DNA of 64,000 bases from Cetobacterium sp. NK01 (GTDB taxonomy: Bacteria; Fusobacteriota; Fusobacteriia; Fusobacteriales; Fusobacteriaceae). The stretch covers positions 620,001 to 684,000 of the forward strand of contig NZ_JANIBO010000001.1 in the NCBI RefSeq assembly GCF_024506395.1, in the 5' to 3' direction. Under the pieces are notes generated by a model, which worked only from the letters and a program-made list of their open reading frames with translations, did not search any database and was not told where the DNA came from. This document shows, one piece after another, positions 1 to 9,157 of the stretch (positions are counted from its first letter, which is position 1; every line of letters starts with the position of its first letter). The position numbers were made by a program, and so were the translations under genes.

Positions 1-541
1 TTTTCATTAATTCAGAAGCTACTAAAAAAGTTTTATCTGTTACATTACTATGTGCAAAGTTTCCAGTATCATTAACTAGTCCTAAATAAATCGCTTCACC
101 CATTTCTAAAGATATTTTTATATCTAAATCCTTTAAAATAGAATACATTATTTCAGATGTTGAAGATATATCTTTTACTATATTTATGTCTCCATATTTT
201 GGGTTACTTATATGATGATCTATATTTATTTTAAATATATCTCCTATTAATTTTATAACCTTTCCTACTCTATCTATTGTAGCTGAATCAACAAATATTG
301 ATAAATCATAATTTGAATTTCTTACATCTTCTATTTTTTTTATTTTTTCACTACCCTTTAGAAAAGCTATATTTTTTGGAATATCATCTTGTAAGACAAA
401 ATCAATTCTTTTATTTGGATATTGTTTTTCTAATCCTAATAAAAGTGCTAATCCAGAACCTACAGTATCTCCATCAGGATTTACATGTCCTACAATAATT
501 ATATTATTGCTTTGCTCTATTTTTTCCTTTATTTCTTTCAT
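1..541 (-). CDS. nrnA: Bifunctional oligoribonuclease / PAP phosphatase (DHH family), 3' part beyond window
   Basis: The first 180 codons are visible and the rest lies beyond position 1. DHH-family phosphoesterases of the NrnA type degrade very short RNAs and, in several bacteria, dephosphorylate 3'-phosphoadenosine 5'-phosphate. The protein shows GHVNPDGD (residues 18-25), an Asp in FVDSA (about 85), the DHH triad at 108-110 and VNDTGNF (156-162), which are the ordered metal-binding motifs of the family. Its ATG overlaps the yitT stop codon by one base (TAATG), so it is probably translationally coupled to yitT. The DHHA1 domain that would confirm NrnA over other DHH enzymes is not in the window. 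Confidence 0.85.
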   Translation of the reverse strand, partial: MKEIKEKIEQSNNIIIVGHVNPDGDTVGSGLALLLGLEKQYPNKRIDFVLQDDIPKNIAFLKGSEKIKKIEDVRNSNYDLSIFVDSATIDRVGKVIKLIGDIFKINIDHHISNPKYGDINIVKDISSTSEIMYSILKDLDIKISLEMGEAIYLGLVNDTGNFAHSNVTDKTFLVASELMK

Positions 542-1440
542 TATTTTTCCTTTCTACTTTTAGTGCTTTCAATATCAAAAGTATAGCCTCTTCCTAATAC
601 TTCATGAACATCTGAAACAACTACAAAAGCTTCTTTATCAGCTTCAGTTATAAGATCCTTTAATAAATAAATCTCTCTATTTCTAAGAACGGTTGTTACA
701 ACATCTCTTCTATTTTTTGAATATAGTGCCTCTGCCTGATAATAATTCCCTGTTTTTCCTAAATCTTCTACAATTATTTTTCTAATTTTTTCGATTTCAG
801 AAGTTATAATATATACCATTTTTGCATTTCCTAAACCGTTTATTAATTTGTTTATTACAATTCCTGTTGCATATAGATTTATTAACGCATATAATGCTTT
901 TTCTGCACCAAAAATATATGCGGCTAATAAAACTACCGTAGAGTCTATTATTATTAAAGCTTGACCTATTGGAATCTTAAAAAATTTATTTATTATTCCT
1001 GAAACTATATCACTACCGCCTGTTGTTCCACCATTTTTTATTACTGTTCCTATTCCTATTCCCATTAATAATCCACCATAAAGTGTGCCTAAAAAAATAT
1101 TACTTGGGTTTGTAAAATCTATTATTTTATCAATTTCTGGTATTACTTTCTTTATTAATTCCACATTTAATGATAAAAAAGATATTCCTGCTAAAGTTTT
1201 AGCTCCATATGATCGCCCAAAAATTTTTACTCCTATTATAAATAGTGGAATATTTATTACAAATATCAATGTTCCTACAGGTATTCCTGTCATATAGTTT
1301 ATTAAGATTGAAAGACCTGTCGCACCACCTGGAGCTAAATTAGATGGAACTAAAAAAGCATTGATTGCTATTGAAGCAATTAAAGTTCCAATATAAATAT
1401 ATATATACTCTCCTAAAATCTTAATTTTTTTTCTTTTCAA
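541..1440 (-). CDS. YitT family membrane protein (DUF161 + DUF2179)
   Basis: A 299-aa integral membrane protein. The first roughly 200 residues hold several hydrophobic helices, including the Gly/Thr-rich stretch GGTTGGSDIVSG that is typical of YitT proteins. The last roughly 85 residues form a soluble DUF2179 domain with the family signature DVHEVLGRGY. The substrate is unknown for most members. The start is TTG at 1440, chosen because a GGGGGA Shine-Dalgarno sits six bases upstream and no better ATG precedes the conserved region. It lies 17 bp downstream of hprK and overlaps nrnA by one base, so the three genes look co-transcribed. Confidence 0.88.
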   Translation of the reverse strand: MKRKKIKILGEYIYIYIGTLIASIAINAFLVPSNLAPGGATGLSILINYMTGIPVGTLIFVINIPLFIIGVKIFGRSYGAKTLAGISFLSLNVELIKKVIPEIDKIIDFTNPSNIFLGTLYGGLLMGIGIGTVIKNGGTTGGSDIVSGIINKFFKIPIGQALIIIDSTVVLLAAYIFGAEKALYALINLYATGIVINKLINGLGNAKMVYIITSEIEKIRKIIVEDLGKTGNYYQAEALYSKNRRDVVTTVLRNREIYLLKDLITEADKEAFVVVSDVHEVLGRGYTFDIESTKSRKEK

Positions 1441-1457
1441 TTTAAATCCCCCGATTC

Positions 1458-3380
1458 TTAATTATTGTAATTTTTATTTTTTAATTCTCTTAAATAAACC
1501 TCTTCTGAATTATACCCCATTCTTTTAGCCATTAAGTTCATAACTGCTATTTCAACCATAGCTGCGGCATTTCTTCCTGAAGATATATATAGTTTTATTT
1601 TAGGAATCTCATTTCCTAATAAAACTTCTGTGGATTCTTGATAATCCATAGCAGTTAGATAATCTTCACTTTTCAACTCTTGAAGCTCAATTATCATATC
1701 TAACCTTTTACTTATTCTTACTGCTCCTACACCGTACAAAGCTTTAACATCTATTATTCCTAATCCACGTATTTCCATAAAATAAGGTAATTTTGAAGCT
1801 CGACCTGTGATATCTCCTATTACACCTTTTTCAAAACGAACAGAATCATCTGCTATTAGTCTATGACCTCTATGAATAAGCTCTAATGCTGTTTCACTTT
1901 TTCCTATACCGCTTTTTCCTGTTAATAAAACACCAAAACCATATAACTCTACAAAAACTCCATGGACTGATGTTGAAGGTGCAAAATAATTCTCTAAATA
2001 TGCACTAAATGTCGCAACTACATGACTAGGTCTATCTAATTTTGTTTCTAATAATATTATTTTTTTCTCAATAATTCTATTTAAAAAATAATCTGGAATA
2101 TTTTTTACCCCAGAAATTATTATAGCAGGAAAATCTTCATCTAAATATCTTTCTAAATTTCGTTCTCTATTTTCAATAGGAATGCTCTCTAAGTATTTAA
2201 ACTCTGTATCCGTAAATAACTGTAAACCTTTATATCCATCTTCTCCATACATATCAAAATATCCTGTTAAAGCTAATGATGGTCTATAAACACCTGTTGT
2301 TGTAATATATTTATTATCTAAAAATTCTTCTCCATTTAATACATTTAAATTAAATCTTGTTTTTATATATCTAACTGGCATACTCGTTTTATCGTTCACA
2401 ATTAGTCCTCGCTTTTTATTTTCTCTATTTTCTTCAATTAATTTTTTAGATTCTCTCCAAAAATATTCTGCTGAGTTTACTCCTGTTTTTTTCAGTCTAT
2501 AATTTATAGCTGCAGTTTCTATTATAATTGCTAAATTTCTTCCTTTTCTAACTGGTAAAGTCACTTTAGGTATTTTAAACCCTAGGAATTCCTCATAAAC
2601 CTCATCTAATCCTAAACGATCATAAAATTTTTTCTCATCCCATTTTTCAAGTTCAATTAGTAAAGTAATTTTTTTCTTTTTTCTTGTACTTTTTATTCCA
2701 AAATGAGTTGTCACATCTATATCATTTCCATCTTTTCCAAAAAGATAAAAATGACTATCTCCGCTTTCTTTATCTGCTGTATTAGATCCTAATATAAATC
2801 TATTTGCTATATTTTGAACCTTTAGTCTTGTATCTGTTATAAACTTATGACCTCTTTCTAAAAGCTCTACTGTTGCACCTAATCTAGCATCTTCATAACC
2901 TTTTAATAAAATTCCAACACCATATATATCCAATAATATACAATTATCAATTATAATTTCTTCTGCTAGAACTTTTTGTAGATAAAATTTTGCATTTCTT
3001 ATAAATTCAATAGTTTTATTATTTGATTTCAACACTGGTTTTTTATACTTTTTAGCTATTTCAACAATTTCATCTACTATATAGTTTTCTACAGTCACTA
3101 TTAATGTTGGAAATGGATAGCTTAAATATTTTTCAAGAATTTCTTTTCTTTTATTTTTTTCTATATGTGAAAGATATCCAACTTCTTTTCTTCCTAAAAC
3201 GTTTACATTACTATGTAGCTCTTCTCCCTCTGTAAAAAAACCGCTTAATTCATATCCAACTCTATAAACACTTTGAGTTTTAATCTCTCTCTCCATATTT
3301 ACATCTAAAAGTGGTACAAGTCCTAATACATTAGCTAAATCTTTAACTTTTGGAAATTTTCTTGCTATAATTTTTTCCAT
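1458..3380 (-). CDS. hprK: HPr kinase/phosphorylase, tandem two-copy form
   Basis: HprK phosphorylates Ser46 of HPr in the sugar phosphotransferase system and controls carbon catabolite repression. This protein has 640 residues, about twice the usual 310, because it carries two HprK units in tandem (about 1-325 and 326-640). The second unit has an intact P-loop GKSGIGKSE (488-496) and the family signature MEIRGLGIIDV (535-545). In the first unit the P-loop position reads KGYEDARLG (160-168) and cannot bind nucleotide in the usual way. However, the first unit keeps WDEKKFYDRLG (247-257) and PVRKGRNLA (276-284), which are degraded in the second. The start is ATG with GAGGAG upstream. It follows the small gene ending at 3392 and precedes yitT. 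Confidence 0.9.
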   Translation of the reverse strand: MEKIIARKFPKVKDLANVLGLVPLLDVNMEREIKTQSVYRVGYELSGFFTEGEELHSNVNVLGRKEVGYLSHIEKNKRKEILEKYLSYPFPTLIVTVENYIVDEIVEIAKKYKKPVLKSNNKTIEFIRNAKFYLQKVLAEEIIIDNCILLDIYGVGILLKGYEDARLGATVELLERGHKFITDTRLKVQNIANRFILGSNTADKESGDSHFYLFGKDGNDIDVTTHFGIKSTRKKKKITLLIELEKWDEKKFYDRLGLDEVYEEFLGFKIPKVTLPVRKGRNLAIIIETAAINYRLKKTGVNSAEYFWRESKKLIEENRENKKRGLIVNDKTSMPVRYIKTRFNLNVLNGEEFLDNKYITTTGVYRPSLALTGYFDMYGEDGYKGLQLFTDTEFKYLESIPIENRERNLERYLDEDFPAIIISGVKNIPDYFLNRIIEKKIILLETKLDRPSHVVATFSAYLENYFAPSTSVHGVFVELYGFGVLLTGKSGIGKSETALELIHRGHRLIADDSVRFEKGVIGDITGRASKLPYFMEIRGLGIIDVKALYGVGAVRISKRLDMIIELQELKSEDYLTAMDYQESTEVLLGNEIPKIKLYISSGRNAAAMVEIAVMNLMAKRMGYNSEEVYLRELKNKNYNN

Positions 3381-3391
3381 TTTAAGCTCCT

Positions 3392-3580
3392 CTAGTTGCT
3401 TTTATAAAACTCTTTATCTCTCTCTTTATAAGTTTTATCAATTTTTTCTAAAAATAAATTTTTTTGATTTTCTCTTTTTAAATATTCATTTTTTAATATA
3501 TTAATATGCTCATATAAAAAATATCCTATTATAAATGTTACTATAATAGTGAATATTTTAAAAAAAATATTACTTTTCAT
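3392..3580 (-). CDS. Small single-pass membrane protein, function unknown
   Basis: A 62-aa protein with one N-terminal transmembrane segment (about residues 7-24) followed by a charged, probably coiled-coil stretch rich in Lys and Glu. Its ATG lies inside the last codons of folC (11-bp overlap), with a GAGGAAG ribosome-binding site inside folC, and it ends 11 bp before hprK. The fold outline (short N-terminus, one TM, short coil) recalls FtsL/DivIC-type division proteins, but no diagnostic motif is present, so no function is assigned. The conserved packing between two real genes supports it being translated. Confidence 0.6.
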   Translation of the reverse strand: MKSNIFFKIFTIIVTFIIGYFLYEHINILKNEYLKRENQKNLFLEKIDKTYKERDKEFYKSN

Positions 3581-4814
3581 TAACTAATACTTCCTCTTTA
3601 AATTTACTTAATAAATAAAATGATCCACAAAATAATACAGCTTTTGTATTCCCTATGTTAGCTAAATTATATGCTTCATTTATATTTTCTTTATAATCTT
3701 TATCTTTTTTATTAGAGTTATTAAAAAGTTCAACAGCACTTTGTCCTCTTTTATTTTCAACTAAAGATGTGAATATTATTTTTCCAACCGTTTTTTCTAA
3801 AATTTCTAAAATCTTTTTATAGTCTTTATCTTTTAAAATTGAAACGATTGCTGTAATATCATCTTTTTTAAAACCTAATTTTAAAGTATCACAAAGTGTC
3901 TTCATTCCATCCTCATTATGTGCTCCATCTAAAATAATTATCTTATCTTTGGCATGTATAATTTCAAATCTACACTGCCATTTTACTTTTTCTACACCTT
4001 TTTTTATTATATCAACTGGAACTTTTAACTCTTTTAAGACTTCCAAAGCACATAAAAAATTTTTATATTGATAATCACCAAATAAAGAAAAATTATATAT
4101 ATCTTCATCTACTTCTACTATAGTTTTATATTTTTTAAAGTCTAAAAAATATCTTCCTTTTTTATATTTTTCGATTATATTTATATAATCTTTAGTTTTC
4201 TCCTCAATCCCTTTTAGAAACTCTAAATCAGAGCTCCCAACAATAACTTTGGAATCCTTCTTTATTATCCCTGCTTTTTCACAGGCTATATCATATATAG
4301 TTTTTCCTAAAAATTCTGTGTGGTCTAAACTAACATTTGTTATTACACAAATATCTGAATCTATAATATTTGTAGCATCATATCTTCCGCCCATTCCAAC
4401 TTCTATAACTGCATATTCTACTTTTTTATCTGAAAAATATTTAAACATCATAGCTGTAGTAACTTCAAAAAATGTTGGTGTTATTTTTAACTCTTCTATT
4501 ATATTTTTTACATAGGAATAGTAATATGCTATTTCCTCATCTGTTATTTCAATTCCGTTCACTGATATTCTTTCATTAAATCTTAAAATATGTGGTGATG
4601 TATACTTTCCAACTTTTTTCTCATGCTCTATTAATACTGTTTCTATTGTTGTTGAAGTTGATCCTTTTCCATTAGTTCCTGCCACATGAATTGTTTTATA
4701 ATTTTTTTGAGGATTATCCATCGCTTTACAAATATCTTCAATATTTTTTAAACCTAGTTTTATTCCATGAAGTGAATAGGAGTATAACTCATCTAATAAT
4801 TTTTCAATATTCAC
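3570..4814 (-). CDS. folC: Folylpolyglutamate synthase / dihydrofolate synthase
   Basis: A 414-aa Mur-ligase family enzyme that adds glutamate to dihydropteroate and to reduced folates using ATP. Visible motifs are the P-loop GTNGKGST (46-53), VIEVGMGGRYDATN in the middle of the catalytic domain, and LDGAHN at the start of the C-terminal domain. Length is normal for the family. The start is GTG at 4814 behind GGGGGA. The other visible folate genes (folE, folBK, folP) are in a separate plus-strand operon near 41-43 kb, so the pathway is split within this window. Confidence 0.92.
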   Translation of the reverse strand: MNIEKLLDELYSYSLHGIKLGLKNIEDICKAMDNPQKNYKTIHVAGTNGKGSTSTTIETVLIEHEKKVGKYTSPHILRFNERISVNGIEITDEEIAYYYSYVKNIIEELKITPTFFEVTTAMMFKYFSDKKVEYAVIEVGMGGRYDATNIIDSDICVITNVSLDHTEFLGKTIYDIACEKAGIIKKDSKVIVGSSDLEFLKGIEEKTKDYINIIEKYKKGRYFLDFKKYKTIVEVDEDIYNFSLFGDYQYKNFLCALEVLKELKVPVDIIKKGVEKVKWQCRFEIIHAKDKIIILDGAHNEDGMKTLCDTLKLGFKKDDITAIVSILKDKDYKKILEILEKTVGKIIFTSLVENKRGQSAVELFNNSNKKDKDYKENINEAYNLANIGNTKAVLFCGSFYLLSKFKEEVLVNEK

Positions 4815-4834
4815 ACAATTCCCCCTTTAATTAT

Positions 4835-5530
4835 TTATATCTCTTTTAACATTCCTTCTATTATTAATTTTGAATTTTGAGCAGCTAATTTAACAAATTC
4901 ATCAAAGTTCATATTAGCATCATGATTAGCCTTATCAGAAATAGATCTTATTATAACAAATGGCTTTCCTAAAACATAACAAACATGAGCTACTGCTGCT
5001 CCCTCCATCTCGGTACACTCACCTTTAAATGTATCTCTTAACCATTTTATTTTATCATTTGATGCAACAAAAGTATCTCCACTAACAATTGTTCCTACAA
5101 AAACTCTCTCTGAACCAAAATTATTTGCCGCAACTCTTTTTGCTAAATTAACTAATGTTTCATCAGCTTTAAAAGTTGAATTCTCCATTCTAGGAATTAC
5201 TCCATAATCATATCCAAAAGCTGTACAATCAAAATCATGTTCAACCAAATCTGTAGAGATAACGATATCTCCTATATTTATTTCTGGATTTAATCCTCCT
5301 GCAACTCCTGTAAATAAAACTTTATCTACTTTAAATTCTTGTATCAACAATGTTGAACAAATTGCTGCATTTACTTTTCCTATTCCGCACTCAACTAATA
5401 CAACCTCTTTATTAAGTAATGTCCCTTTAAAGAAATTATATCCACCAATTTCTTTTGTTTCCAATAGATTCATTACTTCTTTTAATTGAATTACCTCTTC
5501 ATTCATTGCACCTATTATACCTAATAACAT
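4835..5530 (-). CDS. mtnN: 5'-methylthioadenosine / S-adenosylhomocysteine nucleosidase
   Basis: A 231-aa enzyme that cleaves adenine from methylthioadenosine, S-adenosylhomocysteine and 5'-deoxyadenosine, clearing by-products of SAM use. The N-terminal GAMNEE motif holds the catalytic Glu, TEMEGAAVAHV is the substrate-binding segment, and ISDKAN near the C-terminus carries the catalytic Asp. Length matches the family. The ATG is preceded by AGGAGGAG. It sits 9 bp after the lpxL-like gene and 20 bp before folC. It complements metK at 26.6 kb, which makes the SAM consumed upstream of this step. Confidence 0.94.
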   Translation of the reverse strand: MLLGIIGAMNEEVIQLKEVMNLLETKEIGGYNFFKGTLLNKEVVLVECGIGKVNAAICSTLLIQEFKVDKVLFTGVAGGLNPEINIGDIVISTDLVEHDFDCTAFGYDYGVIPRMENSTFKADETLVNLAKRVAANNFGSERVFVGTIVSGDTFVASNDKIKWLRDTFKGECTEMEGAAVAHVCYVLGKPFVIIRSISDKANHDANMNFDEFVKLAAQNSKLIIEGMLKEI

Positions 5531-5539
5531 TTTCTCCTC

Positions 5540-6415
5540 CTATTTTTTTATCTCATTTTTATCTATTTTTTTTGAAAGTTTCCATCTATCGTGAAACCAC
5601 ATCCATTGATCTGGATAATTTTTTATTATATTTTCAATAGTACTCATCAGTAATTGAGTATTTTCTTTTACGTCATCTTTAAAAGAGGCAGTTCTTACTA
5701 AATCTAACTCTCTTGTAAAATAAGTTGTGCATGTGTTATCTTCATGCATTACATTATACCCTATAACTAAAGGAAAGTTATGTTTTAGAGCTATATTTAT
5801 AACTCCTGTTGGAGATACAGTTTCCTCTCCAAAAAATTCAACTGTTGATCCTTTATCTCTATGATCTGTAAATAACGCAATTACATTTTTTTCTTCTATT
5901 TGTTCCAATAACTCTCTTGATGTTTGTTTAGATTTCTTTAATAAAGTTACATTGAGTTGTTTTCTAGCTTCTGTTATAAATTTATCAATATACGGATTTC
6001 TTTGAGCTTTAGCTACTGTTACAATTCTATAGGTTTCTCCCGCTTTTAAACTAGCTTCCATATTTCCCATATGAATAAGAGCTACTACTATACCATTTCC
6101 TCTCTCTTTTATTGAAACTACTCTATTAAAATCTTCTAAATCAACATTTGTTTTTAAGTAGTCTTCAAACCATAAGGTTGAAAGAAATGCTTTTGACATT
6201 ATTTTATATGATTCTTTTGCTATTTTTTTTCTCTCATCATACGTCTTATCTGGAAAAGCTAGTTTTAAATTTGCCAATGCTATTAATCTTCTTTTTTTTA
6301 TAAGATAATATCCTATAATTCCTAACTTTTCAGCAAATTTAAATCTTGTTTTTTCTGAAAATAAAAGTAAAATACGCCGAAAAATTTTAAATATAAAAAA
6401 CTGAAATTTATACAT
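5540..6415 (-). CDS. Lipid A biosynthesis acyltransferase (LpxL/HtrB family)
   Basis: A 291-aa membrane-associated acyltransferase that adds a secondary acyl chain to lipid A at the cytoplasmic face of the inner membrane. The N-terminal hydrophobic region is followed by HMGNMEASLKAG, the HX4E active-site motif of the family, then FTDHRDKGS and WMWFHDRWK near the C-terminus. The open frame can be extended to a GTG at 6427, but that GTG lies within the AGGTGA ribosome-binding site, so ATG at 6415 is the better start. It shows that the organism has a Gram-negative outer membrane. It appears to be the first gene of the lpxL-mtnN-folC-hprK-yitT-nrnA run. Confidence 0.9.
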   Translation of the reverse strand: MYKFQFFIFKIFRRILLLFSEKTRFKFAEKLGIIGYYLIKKRRLIALANLKLAFPDKTYDERKKIAKESYKIMSKAFLSTLWFEDYLKTNVDLEDFNRVVSIKERGNGIVVALIHMGNMEASLKAGETYRIVTVAKAQRNPYIDKFITEARKQLNVTLLKKSKQTSRELLEQIEEKNVIALFTDHRDKGSTVEFFGEETVSPTGVINIALKHNFPLVIGYNVMHEDNTCTTYFTRELDLVRTASFKDDVKENTQLLMSTIENIIKNYPDQWMWFHDRWKLSKKIDKNEIKK

Positions 6416-6491
6416 TCTTTTTATCACCTATCTCAATTAATTTAACAAATTTATTATATCATAGAATAAAAAGTTATGCTATTTTTATAAC

Positions 6492-6517
6492 AAAGGGTGA
6501 GCTCTCGCTCACCCTTT
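6492..6517 (-). terminator. Hairpin terminator after the L,D-transpeptidase-like gene
   Basis: An 11-bp perfect stem (6492-6502 with 6507-6517) and a 4-base loop directly follow the stop codon at 6517. The downstream T-tract on the minus strand is short and broken (TTTGTTAT), so termination may be partial. It separates the 16.2-6.5 kb gene run from lpxL. Confidence 0.75.
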
Positions 6518-7701
6518 TAAAATACTATAACCATTACATTTTCATCTGGTCTTTGTTCATTAGATTTTCTATTAACTTTTCCATTAGTTACCCAATCAAA
6601 AAGAAACTTAATATGTGATTCCATATTTCTAATACATTTTCTAGTTCCTTCAACTGTTCCTAATGTTCCATCTTTCTCTCTTAAGAAAAAGTCTCTATTT
6701 ATATTTTCTTCAAAGTTAATTGGAGTCCCGTGAATATATCCACCACCAGAAAAACGTATTGCATATTTAGCCATTCCAGCAGCATTATTATATTCATCTC
6801 TATAACCCATCTCATATTTTAAAACTGGCACAATGAAATATCCTCTTGGCGTATCAAATCCTAAAGTACTTTCCATTCCAGTTTTATTTAAAGTATAAGA
6901 TATTAACTCCCATTGCCCTTCAGAATTCTTCTGAAATATTCCCTGATTCTCATTTTCTAAATCAATAACAATAGCTTTTCTAAAGTTTGCATTAACAGCT
7001 GGATATCTTGTAATGACATTTTTACTAACTTTTAATGGTTTTTCAGCAATTGAAAGCGCATTAACATAAACATCATTTCCTTTTGTTGATTCAACTGACA
7101 TTAAAGATCTATCTGGTATAAATATTGTTTCTCCGTTATAGTTCGCTCTTGCATTTTGATCTGCTGAAACTCCATATTTATCCTTTATTCTACTCATATT
7201 CTGATTACTTGGATTTGGAACATATGTATTTATAGATACTAATTCCTTACCTTTTGCTGACTCAGATTGTAAAAATTGTGTCAACTTGTGAACTTTATTG
7301 TTCATCTCTTCAAATCTGAATCTTCTTAATGTAACTAGCATTGCAGAAATATATCCTTGAACTTTATTTCCATTTCTGTCTTTTAGCTCAACTTTATACC
7401 ACTCATTTCCATTAGACTCAACTTTTTCTATAACTTTTAGTTTTGTATTAAAAGGAAATCTTACAATTTCTTTTGAGTATATCGACGAATCCTCTCTTAT
7501 AGGAGCATCTACACTTTTTATAAAGACATAGTTTAAATATTCTGGTTCAGCCTCGTTATTCATTATATTTACGTGAACACTCATTGGTATTACGTTTTCG
7601 TACTTTTCTTTTAATTTTTTAGTAACTGCATGAAGTGGCTGCGATAAAAAAGTAAGTCCAAATACCATAATCCCCAAAGAGATTAATTTGCTTTTTTTCA
7701 T
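6517..7701 (-). CDS. Exported SH3-domain protein with C-terminal YkuD (L,D-transpeptidase) fold
   Basis: A 394-aa protein with a signal peptide (about 1-25, ending PLHA), a bacterial SH3-like domain (about 60-130) and a C-terminal YkuD-type domain (about 235-394). YkuD enzymes cross-link peptidoglycan or attach lipoproteins to it through a catalytic Cys. The pattern HGTP (324) followed by KCIRN (Cys 356) fits the catalytic His and Cys. However, the residue before Cys is Lys where the family usually has Gly, so activity is likely but not certain. It lies 10 bp downstream of gatB and ends at a hairpin. A periplasmic cell-wall role is inferred. Confidence 0.8.
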   Translation of the reverse strand: MKKSKLISLGIMVFGLTFLSQPLHAVTKKLKEKYENVIPMSVHVNIMNNEAEPEYLNYVFIKSVDAPIREDSSIYSKEIVRFPFNTKLKVIEKVESNGNEWYKVELKDRNGNKVQGYISAMLVTLRRFRFEEMNNKVHKLTQFLQSESAKGKELVSINTYVPNPSNQNMSRIKDKYGVSADQNARANYNGETIFIPDRSLMSVESTKGNDVYVNALSIAEKPLKVSKNVITRYPAVNANFRKAIVIDLENENQGIFQKNSEGQWELISYTLNKTGMESTLGFDTPRGYFIVPVLKYEMGYRDEYNNAAGMAKYAIRFSGGGYIHGTPINFEENINRDFFLREKDGTLGTVEGTRKCIRNMESHIKFLFDWVTNGKVNRKSNEQRPDENVMVIVF

Positions 7702-7711
7702 TATAACCCAC

Positions 7712-9157
7712 CTATTTTAATTTTGATTCCATAAGCTCTGTAACTATCTTCGGATTTGCTTTTCCTTTTGATAATTTCATAACTTGTCCTATTAATCCCT
7801 TTAAAACTCTTGGCTTTCTACCTTCATCTGAGTTTTTAAAGTCTTCTACCATCTTAGGATTATCTGATAAAACTTGGTTTACTATTCCTTCTATTTCTCC
7901 TAAGTCAACAACTTGTACCATACCTTCTTCTTTTACAATAACTTCAGGATCTCTACTGTCATTTAATTTTATAGTAAATAATTCCTTAGCTATTTTCGAT
8001 GAAATTATATCTTTTTGAATTAGATTTATTATCTTTCCTAAATCTTCTGAAGATATTTTAGACTCTTCAATCGTTTTTCCACTTTCCTTCAGCTCTCTTA
8101 AAACTTCAGTCATTATCCAGTTTGATGAAAGTTTAGCATTATTAGTAACTTTTACCACTCTTTCAAAATAGTCAGCTAACTCAATCTCATCTGTTAATAT
8201 ATTTGCATCATATTCTGGCAATGCATAAGTTTCAATAAATCTTTTTAATTTTTCCGATTTTGATTCAGGCATTAATTCTTTTACTCTTTCAATTTCTTCA
8301 TCTTTTATAACAAGCTTTGGAAGATCTGGTTCAGCAAAGTATCTATAGTCCATTGCATCCTCTTTGCTTCTCATTATTCTTGTTACTTGAGCATCATCAT
8401 CCCAAAGTCTAGTTTCTTGATCAATAGTTCCACCGTTTTCGATAGCCTCAATCTGTCTTCCTATCTCATAGTCAATAGCTCTTGCAACTGCTTTAAATGA
8501 GTTTAAGTTTTTTACTTCAACTCTTGTACCAAAAACTTTACTTCCTTTTTCCATAACAGATATATTTGCATCACATCTTAGAGATCCTAATTCCATTGAT
8601 ACATCACTTATTCCAGTATATTTTATTGTACTTTTTAAAAGGTTTAAATACTCATAAGCTTCTTCAGAACTTCTTAAATCTGGTTCAGATATTATTTCTA
8701 AAAGAGGCATTGATGCTCTATTGAAGTTTATTAATGATTCAGACCCTGCATGTATAGATTTTCCTGCATCCTCTTCTATTTGTATTCTAGTAATTCCAAC
8801 AGTGAACTCTCTACCTGAATTTAACTTTACATCTAAAAATCCTTTTTCACAATATGGTTTTTCAAATTGAGTAATTTGATAATTTTTAGGAGTATCTGGG
8901 TAGAAATAATTTTTTCTATCAAATCCACTTACATTATTGATTTTACAATTTAAAGCTAATGCCGCTTTTACAGCATATTCAACTACTTTTTTATTTAACT
9001 TTGGTAACGCTCCTGGATGTCCTAAACATATTGGACATGTATGCGTATTTGTTGGTGAATTATCATAGTCTGCACTACATCCACACCAAACTTTTGTTCC
9101 TGTTTTTAATTGAAGGTGTACTTCAAGTCCTATTACCGATTCCCACTGTCTCGCCAT
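7712..9157 (-). CDS. gatB: Aspartyl/glutamyl-tRNA amidotransferase subunit B
   Basis: A 481-aa kinase-like subunit of GatCAB, which converts mischarged Glu-tRNA(Gln) and/or Asp-tRNA(Asn) to the amide form. The N-terminus WESVIGLEVHLQLKTGTKVW and the segment DRKNYFYPDTPKNYQITQ are hallmark GatB sequences, and the C-terminal YqeY-like tail is present (about 340-481). Length is standard. The start codon overlaps the gatA stop by one base (TAATG). The operon order gatC-gatA-gatB is classical, and the complex suggests that at least one of GlnRS or AsnRS is absent from the genome. Confidence 0.96.
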   Translation of the reverse strand: MARQWESVIGLEVHLQLKTGTKVWCGCSADYDNSPTNTHTCPICLGHPGALPKLNKKVVEYAVKAALALNCKINNVSGFDRKNYFYPDTPKNYQITQFEKPYCEKGFLDVKLNSGREFTVGITRIQIEEDAGKSIHAGSESLINFNRASMPLLEIISEPDLRSSEEAYEYLNLLKSTIKYTGISDVSMELGSLRCDANISVMEKGSKVFGTRVEVKNLNSFKAVARAIDYEIGRQIEAIENGGTIDQETRLWDDDAQVTRIMRSKEDAMDYRYFAEPDLPKLVIKDEEIERVKELMPESKSEKLKRFIETYALPEYDANILTDEIELADYFERVVKVTNNAKLSSNWIMTEVLRELKESGKTIEESKISSEDLGKIINLIQKDIISSKIAKELFTIKLNDSRDPEVIVKEEGMVQVVDLGEIEGIVNQVLSDNPKMVEDFKNSDEGRKPRVLKGLIGQVMKLSKGKANPKIVTELMESKLK

